DNA from: Candidatus Poribacteria bacterium
GTDB lineage: Bacteria > Poribacteria > WGA-4E > WGA-3G
Reading direction: 5' to 3'
Length of the DNA stretch: 64,000 bases
Assembly (NCBI GenBank): GCA_003635195.1
Contig: PYIY01000142.1
Location: 1-64,000 of the forward strand
Part shown: positions 1 through 8,793 of the stretch, one piece after another
Layout: the number at the start of each line of letters is the position of its first letter
Position numbering within the stretch: the first letter of the stretch is position 1
Program-made: the position numbers and the translations under genes
Notes under the pieces: model-generated
The model's input: only the letters and a program-made list of their open reading frames with translations
What the model was told of the DNA's origin: nothing
Database searches by the model: none

Positions 1-1684
1 TGTAACTCTCTGGCAGGTTCATGAGCATACCAGAATACATCTGTATTAGCATAACACTCTCTGGCTCCATTTGTTCTATCACTGGTAACATGCTTTTAAG
101 TGCTATAATTGGTGAAACTGCCAGAAGAATGTTGTTATTGGCTCCCAACTTTCCGATGAGGCCCTGATAACTCGGATGGTTAGAGAATTTTTCACTGTTT
201 CCTGTTCTCCTATCAAGGGCTGTTTGAATCAATTGTGGATTGGTCCCCGTTGCGAAAAAAAGATGCCCATCGGTAAAAGCATAATACCAGTGCCATTCGG
301 GTGGTATCACATCAAGATCAAGGGTTTCGAGCTGCGTTTCTTCAAAAGCCGCTTTGAGGTTCGGAAAAATGTAACTTTTGATTTCAACGCCGTTGTGTAT
401 CGTAGACGGACCCACATAAGCCGTTTTGAAATTGAGTTTTTCCAGAAACATTTCGTCTATGTAAGTTTTTGCGCGCTGTTCATCTTTCAGTTCATAAATG
501 AACAGATGATTCGGTAAAACGCCATCCCCGAAACTCGTAGAAATACTCCACCGGTCCGCCAGAGATTCATAAAACTCCTTCACCTGTTCAAGAAGTTGAT
601 CTCCTTTTTCCTGTTTGTTTCGGATGTCTTGTGGTGTAAAGTCTAACCAAGATGTACTAATCTCGGTTAGCAACTTTGAACTACCTTGGAAGGCCGCGTT
701 CAAAGTTGCGCGGTTTGGCAGCTCACCGAGGTGTGTTAAATCGGCAGACACCTCTTGGAGGACGTTCACAAATCCGCTATCCTTTTTGAAATCTATGGAG
801 GGTGTAATTTGTACGTCGGTCCCTTTCACTTGAAGCTTGGCATTTACAGACTGCAGCTGCGCAACAAACGCCAGCTGTTCTCCCGATATATTTTTAAGTG
901 AGGGCTCTATTAGCAAAGATAGTTGATCATTGTCTGAGAGGGTGTCTATCATTGATTTCCATTCTTCTTCAATTGCTCCATTGAAAGAAGCAGTAATGCC
1001 CTCGATGTCAAAGCAGACCCCTAACTGATCCGTGCCTTCTAAAATATCGACAAGAAAGGTCTCAAAATTCAGATTCGCCGTGATAGCTGGCATCGTGCCG
1101 TTATGGGTATCAATAACGCTTTCACAAACTTCGCGATGCTGTGAAATGATGAGCATATCTTCCAAAATTGTGAAACTGTTACCATCTCCGTTGGCACTCC
1201 AATAGGCTACGTCTTTATATTCTGTCAGCGCGCTTTCGCCAGTTTCCGCTTCAATCACTTGCTTTATTGTTTCAGTGTCTGTCAGGCGGGCTGCAACAGA
1301 AAGACGCATCGGTTTCAAACTGGTGAAGAAGATCGCAAAATCTCGATTCACGTCCAATCCGATGGCTTCAAAATCGGCTAAACTCTCAAAATCAGCATCA
1401 AGGGTATTCGCTAAAATTTGCGCGAAAATCTTTGGTGATTTTGTCTGAGGTGAGAGTTCCGCAACCAGTATGTTAATCTTGTTATCTAATTCAAGCAGGT
1501 TGGGAGAATAAACAAGTCCCAACGTTTTTTCGGGTATAAATCGCAGAACGCTATCGCTTGAAACGGCAACAGATGAAGGTGTATCTACTGTTTGATTGCG
1601 GTTCGCCATACTCAACCGCACACATAGAAACATTGTCAGAAGTAAACAGACTATAAGCGGTAAGGGGAAAAATTTCTTTGCCAT
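1..1684 (-). CDS. Large secreted protein of unknown function, 3' end beyond the window
   Basis: An open frame runs on the minus strand from an ATG at 1684 to the window edge without a stop, about 561 residues. A Shine-Dalgarno GGAG lies 6 bases before the ATG. The first 27 residues (MAKKFFPLPLIVCLLLTMFL and on) form a Lys-rich then hydrophobic signal peptide or anchor. The rest is soluble, acidic and mixed alpha/beta with no catalytic motif I can name. It reads like a DUF3352-type periplasmic protein, with phrases such as RFIPEKTLGLVYSPNL near residue 50 and WHWYYAFTDGHLFFATG near residue 490, but that family call is weak. It starts 89 bases after the sigma-propeller gene on the same strand, so the two are probably co-transcribed. 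The function is unknown; that it is a real gene is well supported. Confidence 0.8.
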   Translation of the reverse strand, partial: MAKKFFPLPLIVCLLLTMFLCVRLSMANRNQTVDTPSSVAVSSDSVLRFIPEKTLGLVYSPNLLELDNKINILVAELSPQTKSPKIFAQILANTLDADFESLADFEAIGLDVNRDFAIFFTSLKPMRLSVAARLTDTETIKQVIEAETGESALTEYKDVAYWSANGDGNSFTILEDMLIISQHREVCESVIDTHNGTMPAITANLNFETFLVDILEGTDQLGVCFDIEGITASFNGAIEEEWKSMIDTLSDNDQLSLLIEPSLKNISGEQLAFVAQLQSVNAKLQVKGTDVQITPSIDFKKDSGFVNVLQEVSADLTHLGELPNRATLNAAFQGSSKLLTEISTSWLDFTPQDIRNKQEKGDQLLEQVKEFYESLADRWSISTSFGDGVLPNHLFIYELKDEQRAKTYIDEMFLEKLNFKTAYVGPSTIHNGVEIKSYIFPNLKAAFEETQLETLDLDVIPPEWHWYYAFTDGHLFFATGTNPQLIQTALDRRTGNSEKFSNHPSYQGLIGKLGANNNILLAVSPIIALKSMLPVIEQMEPESVMLIQMYSGMLMNLPESY

Positions 1685-1773
1685 TTCTTTCTCCGCAGGA
1701 ATGGACACTTATGCATGTATCCACTCCAGATTTAGGGAATAGCGTATTGATTTCGGATACATATCGTATCGCA

Positions 1774-4671
1774 TCAACCTTCGTTTTTGAGCGAGATATG
1801 AAACATCCCGCGCCGATTGGTAATAATGTAAAGTTTGTCGTTCGCGAAAACGAGTTCTCGGATGCCATCTGGAATTTCTGGGGAGACCTTCTTCCATTTA
1901 CCACGACTGTTTAGACGATAGGCACCGGCGTTGCACACACCGTAAACTGTAGTCTCGTCAACAGTAAGCCCCGAAACAATCAGACGTTCACCTTCACTGT
2001 CGGTTAGCACGCGCCAGTGTTCTCCAGTCTGCGAAGTTAAGACACCTTTGTCCGTTGAAACGTAGATTGCTGAATTTGCAAAGATTATTTCTCTGAAGCG
2101 GCTAAAAGAGAACGGTAGGTTTGGCGTAATGTCTTTCCAATTGTTACCACCATCAAGCGATTGCAAGAGTTTGCCATTTCGCATACCGACATAGATAGTG
2201 TTCCCTGAAACAGCCAATCTGACACCTTTCCGACTGTTGTGAGGTTGTTTACCACTATCTATGAGTCCTGTGCTGCTCCATTTCCATGTGCCGGGTTTAT
2301 ATTTAAAGAGTTCCCGCCGATACTCAATATAGAACGTCTTACCACTGACGGCAAGCCTGCCGAGTGTCACCTCGCCTGCTGACGAGTCCTCCCCGTAGAG
2401 TTCGTCGTCAAATTCAAGAGACGGAACGCCTCTGACCGGGCTTAAGGAATTACCGTCAACGGATAGACGAAAAATGCGAATTTTGCTTTTTCTTGTTAAC
2501 GGTGAACCGAAGATACGGGATTGTTCTTCACGAAAAACCCCGTAAAGCACACCATCGGCAACAACCAATCTTTGATCAGGAAAATCAGGGTCACGCGGGG
2601 CACCCACGCCTTTTCCGAAGTTAAGAGATGTCCACGATTCACCACCATCCGTTGATTTGACGATCTTTCCGTCGTTGTAGACGTAGAGTCCATTTTTGAA
2701 CGCGACCAAGTTCCGCATTTTTGTGCCTATCATGCCGCGCATGAACGGATGCCACGATTCACCGCCATCGGTCGTACGACGGATCCTATATTTACCCGCA
2801 TAAAAAGTATTTTCGTTGATTGCTACAGCCGGTGTGTAACCCGGTGTATATGGGGTTTCTCCGAGACCTGTCCATGTTTGACCACGATCTCTTGAACGGA
2901 TGCCGTACATGTCGCTCAACGCTAAAAGCGTTTCACCAGCAACTATGAGTTTGATGCCTGTTGCTATATGCATAGAGATAGGAACGTTAGTTGGTGTTAT
3001 TTCAATCCACGAATTCCCTAAGTCGGTTGAATGGAAGATTCCCCATTTGATTTTGCCCGTCAGGAATGATTTTGCCTCTTTTTGCCTGGCTTCGTCGGAT
3101 TTCAATTGTGTCGTATCTAAGGTCGTTGCAACATAGAGGTCGTTTCCAGAAGCGACCAGTGAATCAAAGGTATACAAAGCATAGCGTGGTTCTATCGGTA
3201 ATTTTTCCCATCTATCTGAATTAAGCCTATAGAGACCTTGGTTGGTGGTAGCAAATAAGGTGTTTTCAATAGATGTCACTGCGGCAATTTTTTTGTTTGA
3301 GGATTCCTCGTCAAAGTTAAAGCCGTCGTTAAAGACCACCCACTGTTTGCCAGCATCCGTAGAGCGGAAAACACCTTTTTTGGCAATGGCAAGATAAAAG
3401 GCTTGGTCGGTTATGATCAACGCAATGGCTCTACCTTCTGGACGGTTACCCAAGGTATTCCATGTCTTGCCACGATCCGTTGAAGACAGCAATTCTTTAA
3501 CAGAGACAGTGTAGAGCGTCCCACCGCGTTCTGCCATCGGCATCGGGTAGAGTTGTCCATTCGTTACACTCGCATTGACGAGTGTCCACGCTGCCTTGTC
3601 AGGTGTCAGTCTGTAGATGCCGATCGGTGAGGCGGCGTAGACATCTCCTTTAGTGCTTGCAAGGAAGCCTAAGATAGAAACGCCTGCTGGCCCGCTTGCT
3701 TGTCTCCATTGCGGTTTTGTTGACGTGCTTTTTTCATCTACTACCTCCGTAGCTGCAGCTAGTATAAAAGGTTCTGAGGCCTGCGGTCCGATACCACTGC
3801 GCTTATCATCGGTTTCAAAACGTCCCGATTGGTTTCGTAAATCCGGTTTTGCCTGTGTATCAAGCACGATCGGTGCGTCAATGATTTCAATAGTGGTTTC
3901 CGATTGGGCGTTTACATTGTAAGGGGTCTGAAAACGGGCGAGGTATTCGGAACCCACACCCATTATTAGAAAAATAAAAATCGCTGTTGCGGCGGAGGCT
4001 GCCCACGGCACTAACGGTTTGCTGCTCGTCGGTGCTACCGGTTTTATCTCTGCAGCTTGTCGCATAATGTTATCCGTGAAGTTAGCGGGTAATTGGATGC
4101 TGCCGAGAGTCTCGCGAATCATATCTTCTTGCTCCTTTAAACGGTTGCGTGCGCGTTGAAGACGACTCTTAACTGTATTTGGGGAGACTCCTAAAAACTC
4201 ACTAATCGCTTTACACGTCATCTCTCCAAGATAATGGAGTGTCACAACCGTGCGTTCACTCTCCGGTAGTTGTTCAAGGAGGTTTTTGATGAATCCACGG
4301 CGATATTCAACAGAGGCATTCTCGCGCTGTTCATCTTGGTAGTGGTGGTAAGATGAAGCAGCAATTTCCGCTTCACTTGTGTTTTCCAACGATTCCATCT
4401 GCGGTTTCTGCTTTCGGTACCAAGCGATGCAAACTCGATTGGCAGTTACATAAAGCCATCCAGCAAACTGATTCGGATTTTTCAATGTTCCAAGTTTCTG
4501 GTACACCTTGAGAAATGTGTCTTGCGTGAGTTCCTCTGCGGTATGGAAATCACCAACCTTCCGCCAAGCGAGTGCATGTACGCTTTTCTGATATTTCTTT
4601 ACCAGCGCGGTGTAAGCACTCTCGTCGCCTGTCAAGAAGCGATTAACAAGTTGTGCATCTTCGTTTTTCAT
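1774..4671 (-). CDS. ECF sigma factor fused via one membrane segment to a C-terminal beta-propeller
   Basis: 965 residues from the ATG at 4671, chosen because AGGAGAG precedes it by 5 bases; an in-frame ATG at 4728 has no such site. Residues 1-180 are a complete ECF sigma-70: region 2 around AEELTQDTFLKVYQKL and region 4 with the helix-turn-helix LGVSPNTVKSRLQRARNRL. A linker follows, then one membrane segment near residues 228-250 (PWAASAATAIFIFLIMGVG). The remaining 650 residues are repeated BNR/YCF48-like propeller blades with the recurring pattern S-T-D-G/R-G-x-S/T-W. The topology puts the sigma domain in the cytoplasm and the propeller outside. Usual ECF factors are near 200 residues and soluble. 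By analogy with one-component transmembrane regulators, the propeller may sense a ligand or hold the sigma factor at the membrane; release would need proteolysis. The sigma and propeller calls are firm; the mechanism is inference. Confidence 0.9.
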   Translation of the reverse strand: MKNEDAQLVNRFLTGDESAYTALVKKYQKSVHALAWRKVGDFHTAEELTQDTFLKVYQKLGTLKNPNQFAGWLYVTANRVCIAWYRKQKPQMESLENTSEAEIAASSYHHYQDEQRENASVEYRRGFIKNLLEQLPESERTVVTLHYLGEMTCKAISEFLGVSPNTVKSRLQRARNRLKEQEDMIRETLGSIQLPANFTDNIMRQAAEIKPVAPTSSKPLVPWAASAATAIFIFLIMGVGSEYLARFQTPYNVNAQSETTIEIIDAPIVLDTQAKPDLRNQSGRFETDDKRSGIGPQASEPFILAAATEVVDEKSTSTKPQWRQASGPAGVSILGFLASTKGDVYAASPIGIYRLTPDKAAWTLVNASVTNGQLYPMPMAERGGTLYTVSVKELLSSTDRGKTWNTLGNRPEGRAIALIITDQAFYLAIAKKGVFRSTDAGKQWVVFNDGFNFDEESSNKKIAAVTSIENTLFATTNQGLYRLNSDRWEKLPIEPRYALYTFDSLVASGNDLYVATTLDTTQLKSDEARQKEAKSFLTGKIKWGIFHSTDLGNSWIEITPTNVPISMHIATGIKLIVAGETLLALSDMYGIRSRDRGQTWTGLGETPYTPGYTPAVAINENTFYAGKYRIRRTTDGGESWHPFMRGMIGTKMRNLVAFKNGLYVYNDGKIVKSTDGGESWTSLNFGKGVGAPRDPDFPDQRLVVADGVLYGVFREEQSRIFGSPLTRKSKIRIFRLSVDGNSLSPVRGVPSLEFDDELYGEDSSAGEVTLGRLAVSGKTFYIEYRRELFKYKPGTWKWSSTGLIDSGKQPHNSRKGVRLAVSGNTIYVGMRNGKLLQSLDGGNNWKDITPNLPFSFSRFREIIFANSAIYVSTDKGVLTSQTGEHWRVLTDSEGERLIVSGLTVDETTVYGVCNAGAYRLNSRGKWKKVSPEIPDGIRELVFANDKLYIITNRRGMFHISLKNEG

Positions 4672-4743
4672 CAAATCTCTCCTACATGAACTAAGCATGT
4701 GCGATAAATTGCGACAGCAAAAATTCACGAAGCTAACAGAATT

Positions 4744-5136
4744 CTACCCAAGTACCGAAAAGAAGTAAGCGAATCCTAATACTATCCAAACCCATGCAAC
4801 CGTTTTCATCACAATGCTTTTCCACCCTTTGGTCGTGAGATAATAGGCAATGTGGTTGAAAAGTAGCATTAAAGTTACCACAGGAGTCAGAAAATCATTA
4901 TAGTCAAAATTCCGCCACCTGAAAAAGATAAACACATTGAAGGCAAGAAGACAAAGAATGAGCGCAAGGAAACCGTATTTCCAGAGATAACTCGACGCAA
5001 ACCCTGTTTCTGCTGATGCCTCTTTTGAATTTTCAGGTGGATTCGGATACTTTTCGCGAAGCGTTTGTTGCCGGTCTTGCTCGTCTTTGATTTTCGTCTC
5101 AATTTCCCATTTCTCAGTGTCGGTTAATTGTTTCAC
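4744..5136 (-). CDS. Small membrane protein, unknown function
   Basis: 130 residues from a GTG at 5136, preferred because GGAGGG lies 6 bases upstream. An ATG at 5175 would add 13 residues and overlap the upstream gene's stop, but has only AGG directly abutting it. Residues 1-45 are charged and Gln/Glu-rich (TDTEKWEIETKIKDEQDRQQ), probably a cytoplasmic helix. Three hydrophobic segments follow (YGFLALILCLLAFNVFIFF, FLTPVVTLMLLFNHIAYYL, TVAWVWIVLGFAYFFSVLG). It lies between a secreted protein and the membrane-tethered sigma factor, all on one strand with short gaps, so it may take part in that signalling or envelope unit. No family is recognised. Confidence 0.75.
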   Translation of the reverse strand: MKQLTDTEKWEIETKIKDEQDRQQTLREKYPNPPENSKEASAETGFASSYLWKYGFLALILCLLAFNVFIFFRWRNFDYNDFLTPVVTLMLLFNHIAYYLTTKGWKSIVMKTVAWVWIVLGFAYFFSVLG

Positions 5137-5164
5137 GAGAGTCCCTCCGCCTTGATTGTGAAAA

Positions 5165-6100
5165 CTATTTTTCATCCTGAGAAACCAAGGGTATAATTTC
5201 GTATCGCGTTAATTCAAGCGTTTTCTCTTCAGGCGGCTCCAATCCGAGTTCTATCTCCACTTCGGACAACTCACGCTTATGGACACATTTGACGATGCCA
5301 ACGTTAGGTGCTAACCAAAGCACTGTTAAGGACACATCCTTTTGCTCTTGAATTTCAGGCTCTATACCGCCTAATTCAGCAGCAACTTCAGGCGCGACTA
5401 TCTTTGTTGATGCATCTGTTCGGTATTCAATCCTCAAACAGTCCTCGAAGGTGCCAGCAGCGGTTTCAACAGTCTCTGTACTTGTGACGTTTCCAGTCTC
5501 TACAAGAGTCGTATAGTTTTTGACAGTCTGCTCTGAACCTCCCGGTATTTCAGGCATGCCGAAATCCATTGTCATGCTCACTATAATATCTAATTCAAGC
5601 GCAGTCCATTCTTCATTGAAGGAAGCAGGTGTTGGTAGCAGATAAAAGTAGTCTTGCGATTCTACCTCAACATCGTAATCTATATCAAGATTAATATTGA
5701 GGCCTTCAGGAACCTCCTGCAAAATCTGTTCACGCGACAATAAAATAATCTTTTCCATCTCTTCTGACTTGACTGCCTTGAACGCGTTTTCTATTTCGGT
5801 CCCAGCGAAAAACGCCACCCATTCGTTCCTGGTTTGGTAAAAATAGGGCTGAACATGATACTTAAAATCTGCCCAATTGTCTATGGTGGGTTCGTAACTG
5901 AATGCCCGGTAAGTTTCGCCATCAACTTCTTCTGGCTCTACGGCGTAGCGTGTGAGTTCGTTGCCGTCTTGATCTTCGTAGGTCCAATAGCTGCCGACTG
6001 TATCGGGGAAATAATAGTTTGCCCATTCATTCCCCATCAAGGTCGCGCTGAAGCCGAAAATGAATAAAGCAATTGAAACAAATCCAATTTTTTTCAACAT
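5165..6100 (-). CDS. Secreted protein of unknown function, probable first gene of the sigma operon
   Basis: 311 residues. The N-terminus has a clear signal peptide (KK then FVSIALFIFGFSATLMG) with likely cleavage near residue 23. The mature part starts with ANYYFPDTVGSYWTYEDQDG, a phrase typical of secreted beta-rich proteins that begin 'Y(F/Y)P...G..W.Y'. It is acidic and without Cys pairs or catalytic signature. AAGGAAAGG lies 5 bases before the ATG. It is the promoter-proximal gene of the minus-strand run 6100 to 1 and diverges from the MOSC gene. It could supply or be the ligand read by the propeller encoded downstream, but nothing in the sequence proves this. Real gene: confident. Function: unknown. 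Confidence 0.8.
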   Translation of the reverse strand: MLKKIGFVSIALFIFGFSATLMGNEWANYYFPDTVGSYWTYEDQDGNELTRYAVEPEEVDGETYRAFSYEPTIDNWADFKYHVQPYFYQTRNEWVAFFAGTEIENAFKAVKSEEMEKIILLSREQILQEVPEGLNINLDIDYDVEVESQDYFYLLPTPASFNEEWTALELDIIVSMTMDFGMPEIPGGSEQTVKNYTTLVETGNVTSTETVETAAGTFEDCLRIEYRTDASTKIVAPEVAAELGGIEPEIQEQKDVSLTVLWLAPNVGIVKCVHKRELSEVEIELGLEPPEEKTLELTRYEIIPLVSQDEK

Positions 6101-6290
6101 GGGGGCCTTCCTTTCATAACTTTCGCCACGGTTTTATTTTTCCGAAAGCGAGTCTAAAATTAAAACAAACATACGAAACTTTTTAGTGTCACCTTACTGC
6201 TGTTACTATTAATGACGCGATTTAAAACGCAAAAGGTTGCATAGCGAAAAAAAATATATAAACTATGTATTATCAGGTTGAAATGTTTTC

Positions 6291-6319
6291 TTGACATAAC
6301 TTAAAAAAATCGGTATACT
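6291..6319 (+). promoter_or_regulatory. Near-consensus sigma-70 promoter of the MOSC-nagB operon
   Basis: TTGACA at 6291-6296 and TATACT at 6314-6319 are separated by 17 bases. The expected transcription start (about 6326) is within a few bases of the ATG at 6329, so there is no room for a Shine-Dalgarno sequence and the transcript is probably leaderless. Confidence 0.75.
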
Positions 6320-6328
6320 CTGGCGTAT

Positions 6329-6970
6329 ATGAAACTCTTATCTATAAACGTTTCAAAACCGAAACCTATTCAATACGGTGGAAAAACCGTCCGGACTGGC
6401 ATTTTCAAAGAGCCGGTATCCGGCACCGTCATGCTTAGGGAAAAGAATATTGACGGTGATGGGCAAGGCGATCTACGGGTGCATGGCGGCACCTATAAAG
6501 CCATCTATGGGTATCCGTATGAGCATTATGCCTATTGGCAGCAAGAATTGGGTAGAAACGACTTGAGTTATGGACAATTCGGTGAAAATCTCACCGTTGA
6601 AGGCTTGCTGGAAGAGGCAGTTCACATCGGTGATGTCTTTCAGATAGGTTCAGCAGTCAGGTTGCAGATTACGCAACCGCGCGTGCCGTGCTTCAAGCTC
6701 GCATACAAAATGGGGCTGCCAGAATTTCCGAAACAGTTCTTAGAGAGTCGGCGCGTCGGATTCTATTTCCGAGTACTTGAAGAAGGCGAAATTACTGCTG
6801 GCGATGCAATCGCACGCAGTAAGGTCGCACCGGAACCGATGAGTGTCACAGAGATCGTCAACCTCCGCTATTTTGATAGAGACAATCATGAGAAAATCGC
6901 ACACGCCAGAAAACTACCTGCCCTCTCACCGAGTTGGAAGCGGGATTTCACGAAGATTTTGAACGGATGA
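6329..6970 (+). CDS. MOSC domain protein, YiiM-like
   Basis: 213 residues. The N-terminus [20 protein letters not shown] followed by [14 protein letters not shown] is the usual start of YiiM-type MOSC proteins, which fixes the start at 6329. The MOSC core is visible: DLRVHGG near residue 50, [10 protein letters not shown] near 85, and the cofactor-ligand region [14 protein letters not shown] near 115-130, where the conserved Cys binds the molybdenum cofactor in this family. E. coli YiiM reduces N-hydroxylated bases such as 6-hydroxylaminopurine. The coding end overlaps the next gene by four bases (ATGA), indicating translational coupling. A MoeA gene for cofactor assembly lies elsewhere in the window at 60.7 kb. 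The family call is strong; the substrate is inferred. Confidence 0.9.
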   Translation: MKLLSINVSKPKPIQYGGKTVRTGIFKEPVSGTVMLREKNIDGDGQGDLRVHGGTYKAIYGYPYEHYAYWQQELGRNDLSYGQFGENLTVEGLLEEAVHIGDVFQIGSAVRLQITQPRVPCFKLAYKMGLPEFPKQFLESRRVGFYFRVLEEGEITAGDAIARSKVAPEPMSVTEIVNLRYFDRDNHEKIAHARKLPALSPSWKRDFTKILNG

Positions 6971-7698
6971 ATATTTTTAAAGCAACCACCAAACAAGAAA
7001 CCAGCGAAGCAGCAGCACACGTCGCCAGTAGAAAACTGCGAGAGGCACTTAACGCTAATGGACAAGCGAGTTTCATCGTCGCGACAGGCGCATCACAATT
7101 TGATTTCCTCACTGCCCTGACCGCTGATGAAACAATTGACTGGGACAACACGACGATGTTCCATCTCGACGAGTACATCGGCATCCCTGAAACGCATCCG
7201 GCCAGTTTTCGCAAGTATCTTCGGGAACGCCTTGTGGACATCGTTCACCCAGGAACAGTGCATTTTCTGGATGGTGAAACGGATGAACCACAAGCCGAAT
7301 GCGATCGACTCAATCAGATTATCTCGCAACATCAGATTGATGTGGCGTTCGTCGGCATCGGTGAAAATGGACACCTCGCCTTCAACGATCCACCCGCGGA
7401 TTTTGAGACAGCGGATCCGTATATCCTTGTTGAATTAGATGAGGCGTGTCGCCTTCAACAGGTAGGCGAAGGTTGGTTCACAGGACTCGATGAGGTGCCG
7501 ACCCAAGCCATTTCGATGTCTATTCGACAGATTATGAAGGCACAGACGATCATTTGCACTGTGCCAGATGAACGAAAGGCAGAGGCGGTGCGAAACTGCT
7601 TACACGGTGAGATTACGCCGATGCACCCCGCCTCCATTTTGCAGACGCATCCGGATTGCACGGTATTTTTGGACGCTGGGTCAGCATCTCTGCTGTAA
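6967..7698 (+). CDS. nagB: Glucosamine-6-phosphate deaminase / 6-phosphogluconolactonase family (NagB-like)
   Basis: 243 residues from the ATG at 6967, which overlaps the MOSC stop as ATGA; a longer frame from 6934 would run inside the MOSC gene. The NagB fold is seen in order: the phosphate loop [13 protein letters not shown] near residue 35, [20 protein letters not shown] near 65-85, and the catalytic loop [15 protein letters not shown] near 128-142, where NagB has its conserved Asp/His pair. The C-terminal [11 protein letters not shown] also matches. NagB converts glucosamine-6-phosphate to fructose-6-phosphate and ammonia in amino-sugar catabolism. The family includes shorter paralogues acting on other sugar phosphates, so the exact substrate is open. 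Coupling to a MOSC gene is unusual. Confidence 0.85.
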   Translation: MNIFKATTKQETSEAAAHVASRKLREALNANGQASFIVATGASQFDFLTALTADETIDWDNTTMFHLDEYIGIPETHPASFRKYLRERLVDIVHPGTVHFLDGETDEPQAECDRLNQIISQHQIDVAFVGIGENGHLAFNDPPADFETADPYILVELDEACRLQQVGEGWFTGLDEVPTQAISMSIRQIMKAQTIICTVPDERKAEAVRNCLHGEITPMHPASILQTHPDCTVFLDAGSASLL

Positions 7699-7716
7699 GG
7701 TCAGATTAGAATTTCA

Positions 7717-7853
7717 TTAGTACTTCGTCAAGTTTCAAATTAAAGGTCGCCCCGTTTGTAGTAGGGCAATTTATTGCCTATTCCTCTCACTGCAGTGCGA
7801 TGAATCGCACTACTACGAACCTACCCACAAGTTTAAAGTTGACAAAGTACTAA
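7717..7853 (+). repeat. 137-bp MITE-like element with imperfect terminal inverted repeats
   Basis: The left end TTAGTACTTCGTCAAGTTTC and the complement of the right end TTAGTACTTTGTCAACTTTA match at 17 of 20 positions. Inside are two further palindromes (GGGCAATTTATTGCC and AGTGCGATGAATCGCACT). There is no coding capacity. It fills the gap between two convergent genes and could also end transcription. Confidence 0.6.
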
Positions 7854-7863
7854 CGGTATTTAT

Positions 7864-8592
7864 TTAGTGTGCCGTTTTAATCTGTCCCCAAGTGACAGCG
7901 AGTTTCTCTTGTGGTTCAACATCGGCTGGAATCTGACCCAAGGCATAGAGGATTGAGCGGTGGACGAGTTCCCACCCCTCCTCTGTTACCTGTTGCCAGG
8001 CAGTGGAGTGGGGCCAGATGTTAACGTGTATCGCTTTCGTTGTACCTTTTATCGTTTTCGCGCCTTTCTCATAAACGGAAATAGCGACTAAATCGTCATT
8101 GTCGGCGCGCACGGCTAATATATCAATATCGCCTTCAAAGCCGCTACACGTCATCAGTTGTGCCGCGGGTTTGCTGACCGTAATGTCACCCTTGAATCCT
8201 TCGGTTATCGGATGTTCGGTATCGACAATAGTTAGTTTGTCGCCTGCGTCGGAGTTGAAGGTGCCATCTGCTGCAAATCCCATATCGTCGTAAGTCCATG
8301 TCTCTGCGTTGACGACAGGAACGGCTGAATTTTTATAAGCGTCCAGAATGTTGGCACTTGACGTTGATTCGGAAATAAAAACGACGTCTATGCCAGCAAG
8401 ATTAACAGGGTGTTTTGCCAGATGCTCGTGGGGTTCAACGACGTAACCCCACTTTTCGAGGTATTCTATAAGAAGATCGTCCTTTGGATCCGGGGCACCG
8501 GACCCAACGAGGACGAGTTTTTCGCCTTTAGCGATAGCGGTACTTGTTAAGAGTAATAACATGAGAATCGGTAAGAAAAGGTGACGATACAT
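7864..8592 (-). CDS. Secreted class-I amidotransferase-fold (ThuA-like) protein with shared C-terminal tail
   Basis: 242 residues from the ATG at 8592, which follows AGGAGG; a longer frame to 8751 lacks a ribosome site. Residues 1-22 are a signal peptide (MYRHLFLPILMLLLLTSTAI). The mature part begins KLVLVGSGAPDPKDDLLIEY and has strand-loop features of the ThuA/GATase-1-like fold: IDVVFISESTSS, VPVVNAETWTYDDMGF, DTEHPITEGFKG. No catalytic Cys is obvious. The C-terminus VEPQEKLAVTWGQIKTAH is the same kind of tail found on four other secreted proteins in this window, two folds in all. It is likely exported. Fold call moderate, function unknown. Confidence 0.75.
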   Translation of the reverse strand: MYRHLFLPILMLLLLTSTAIAKGEKLVLVGSGAPDPKDDLLIEYLEKWGYVVEPHEHLAKHPVNLAGIDVVFISESTSSANILDAYKNSAVPVVNAETWTYDDMGFAADGTFNSDAGDKLTIVDTEHPITEGFKGDITVSKPAAQLMTCSGFEGDIDILAVRADNDDLVAISVYEKGAKTIKGTTKAIHVNIWPHSTAWQQVTEEGWELVHRSILYALGQIPADVEPQEKLAVTWGQIKTAH

Positions 8593-8793
8593 AGTCAGAG
8601 TTTCCTCCTTTTTGGGTTGTATTTCTGTGATGTGGGGAACCTGAAAAACAGTCTTTGGGGTGGACTGATAGCGAAGCATGGTCCGATACAGTTTATAACC
8701 AGATTTTATCAGGTTTAGGTATATTCTATAGAAACGGACAAAATATGTCAATCTTTTTTCAGAAGTGTTCAGTTATCCGTTTGGAGAAGAAAA

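Noticed and set aside
176..833. Plus-strand frames of 113 and 72 residues near the left edge
   Set aside because: They are shadows of the large minus-strand secreted-protein gene that enters from the window edge.
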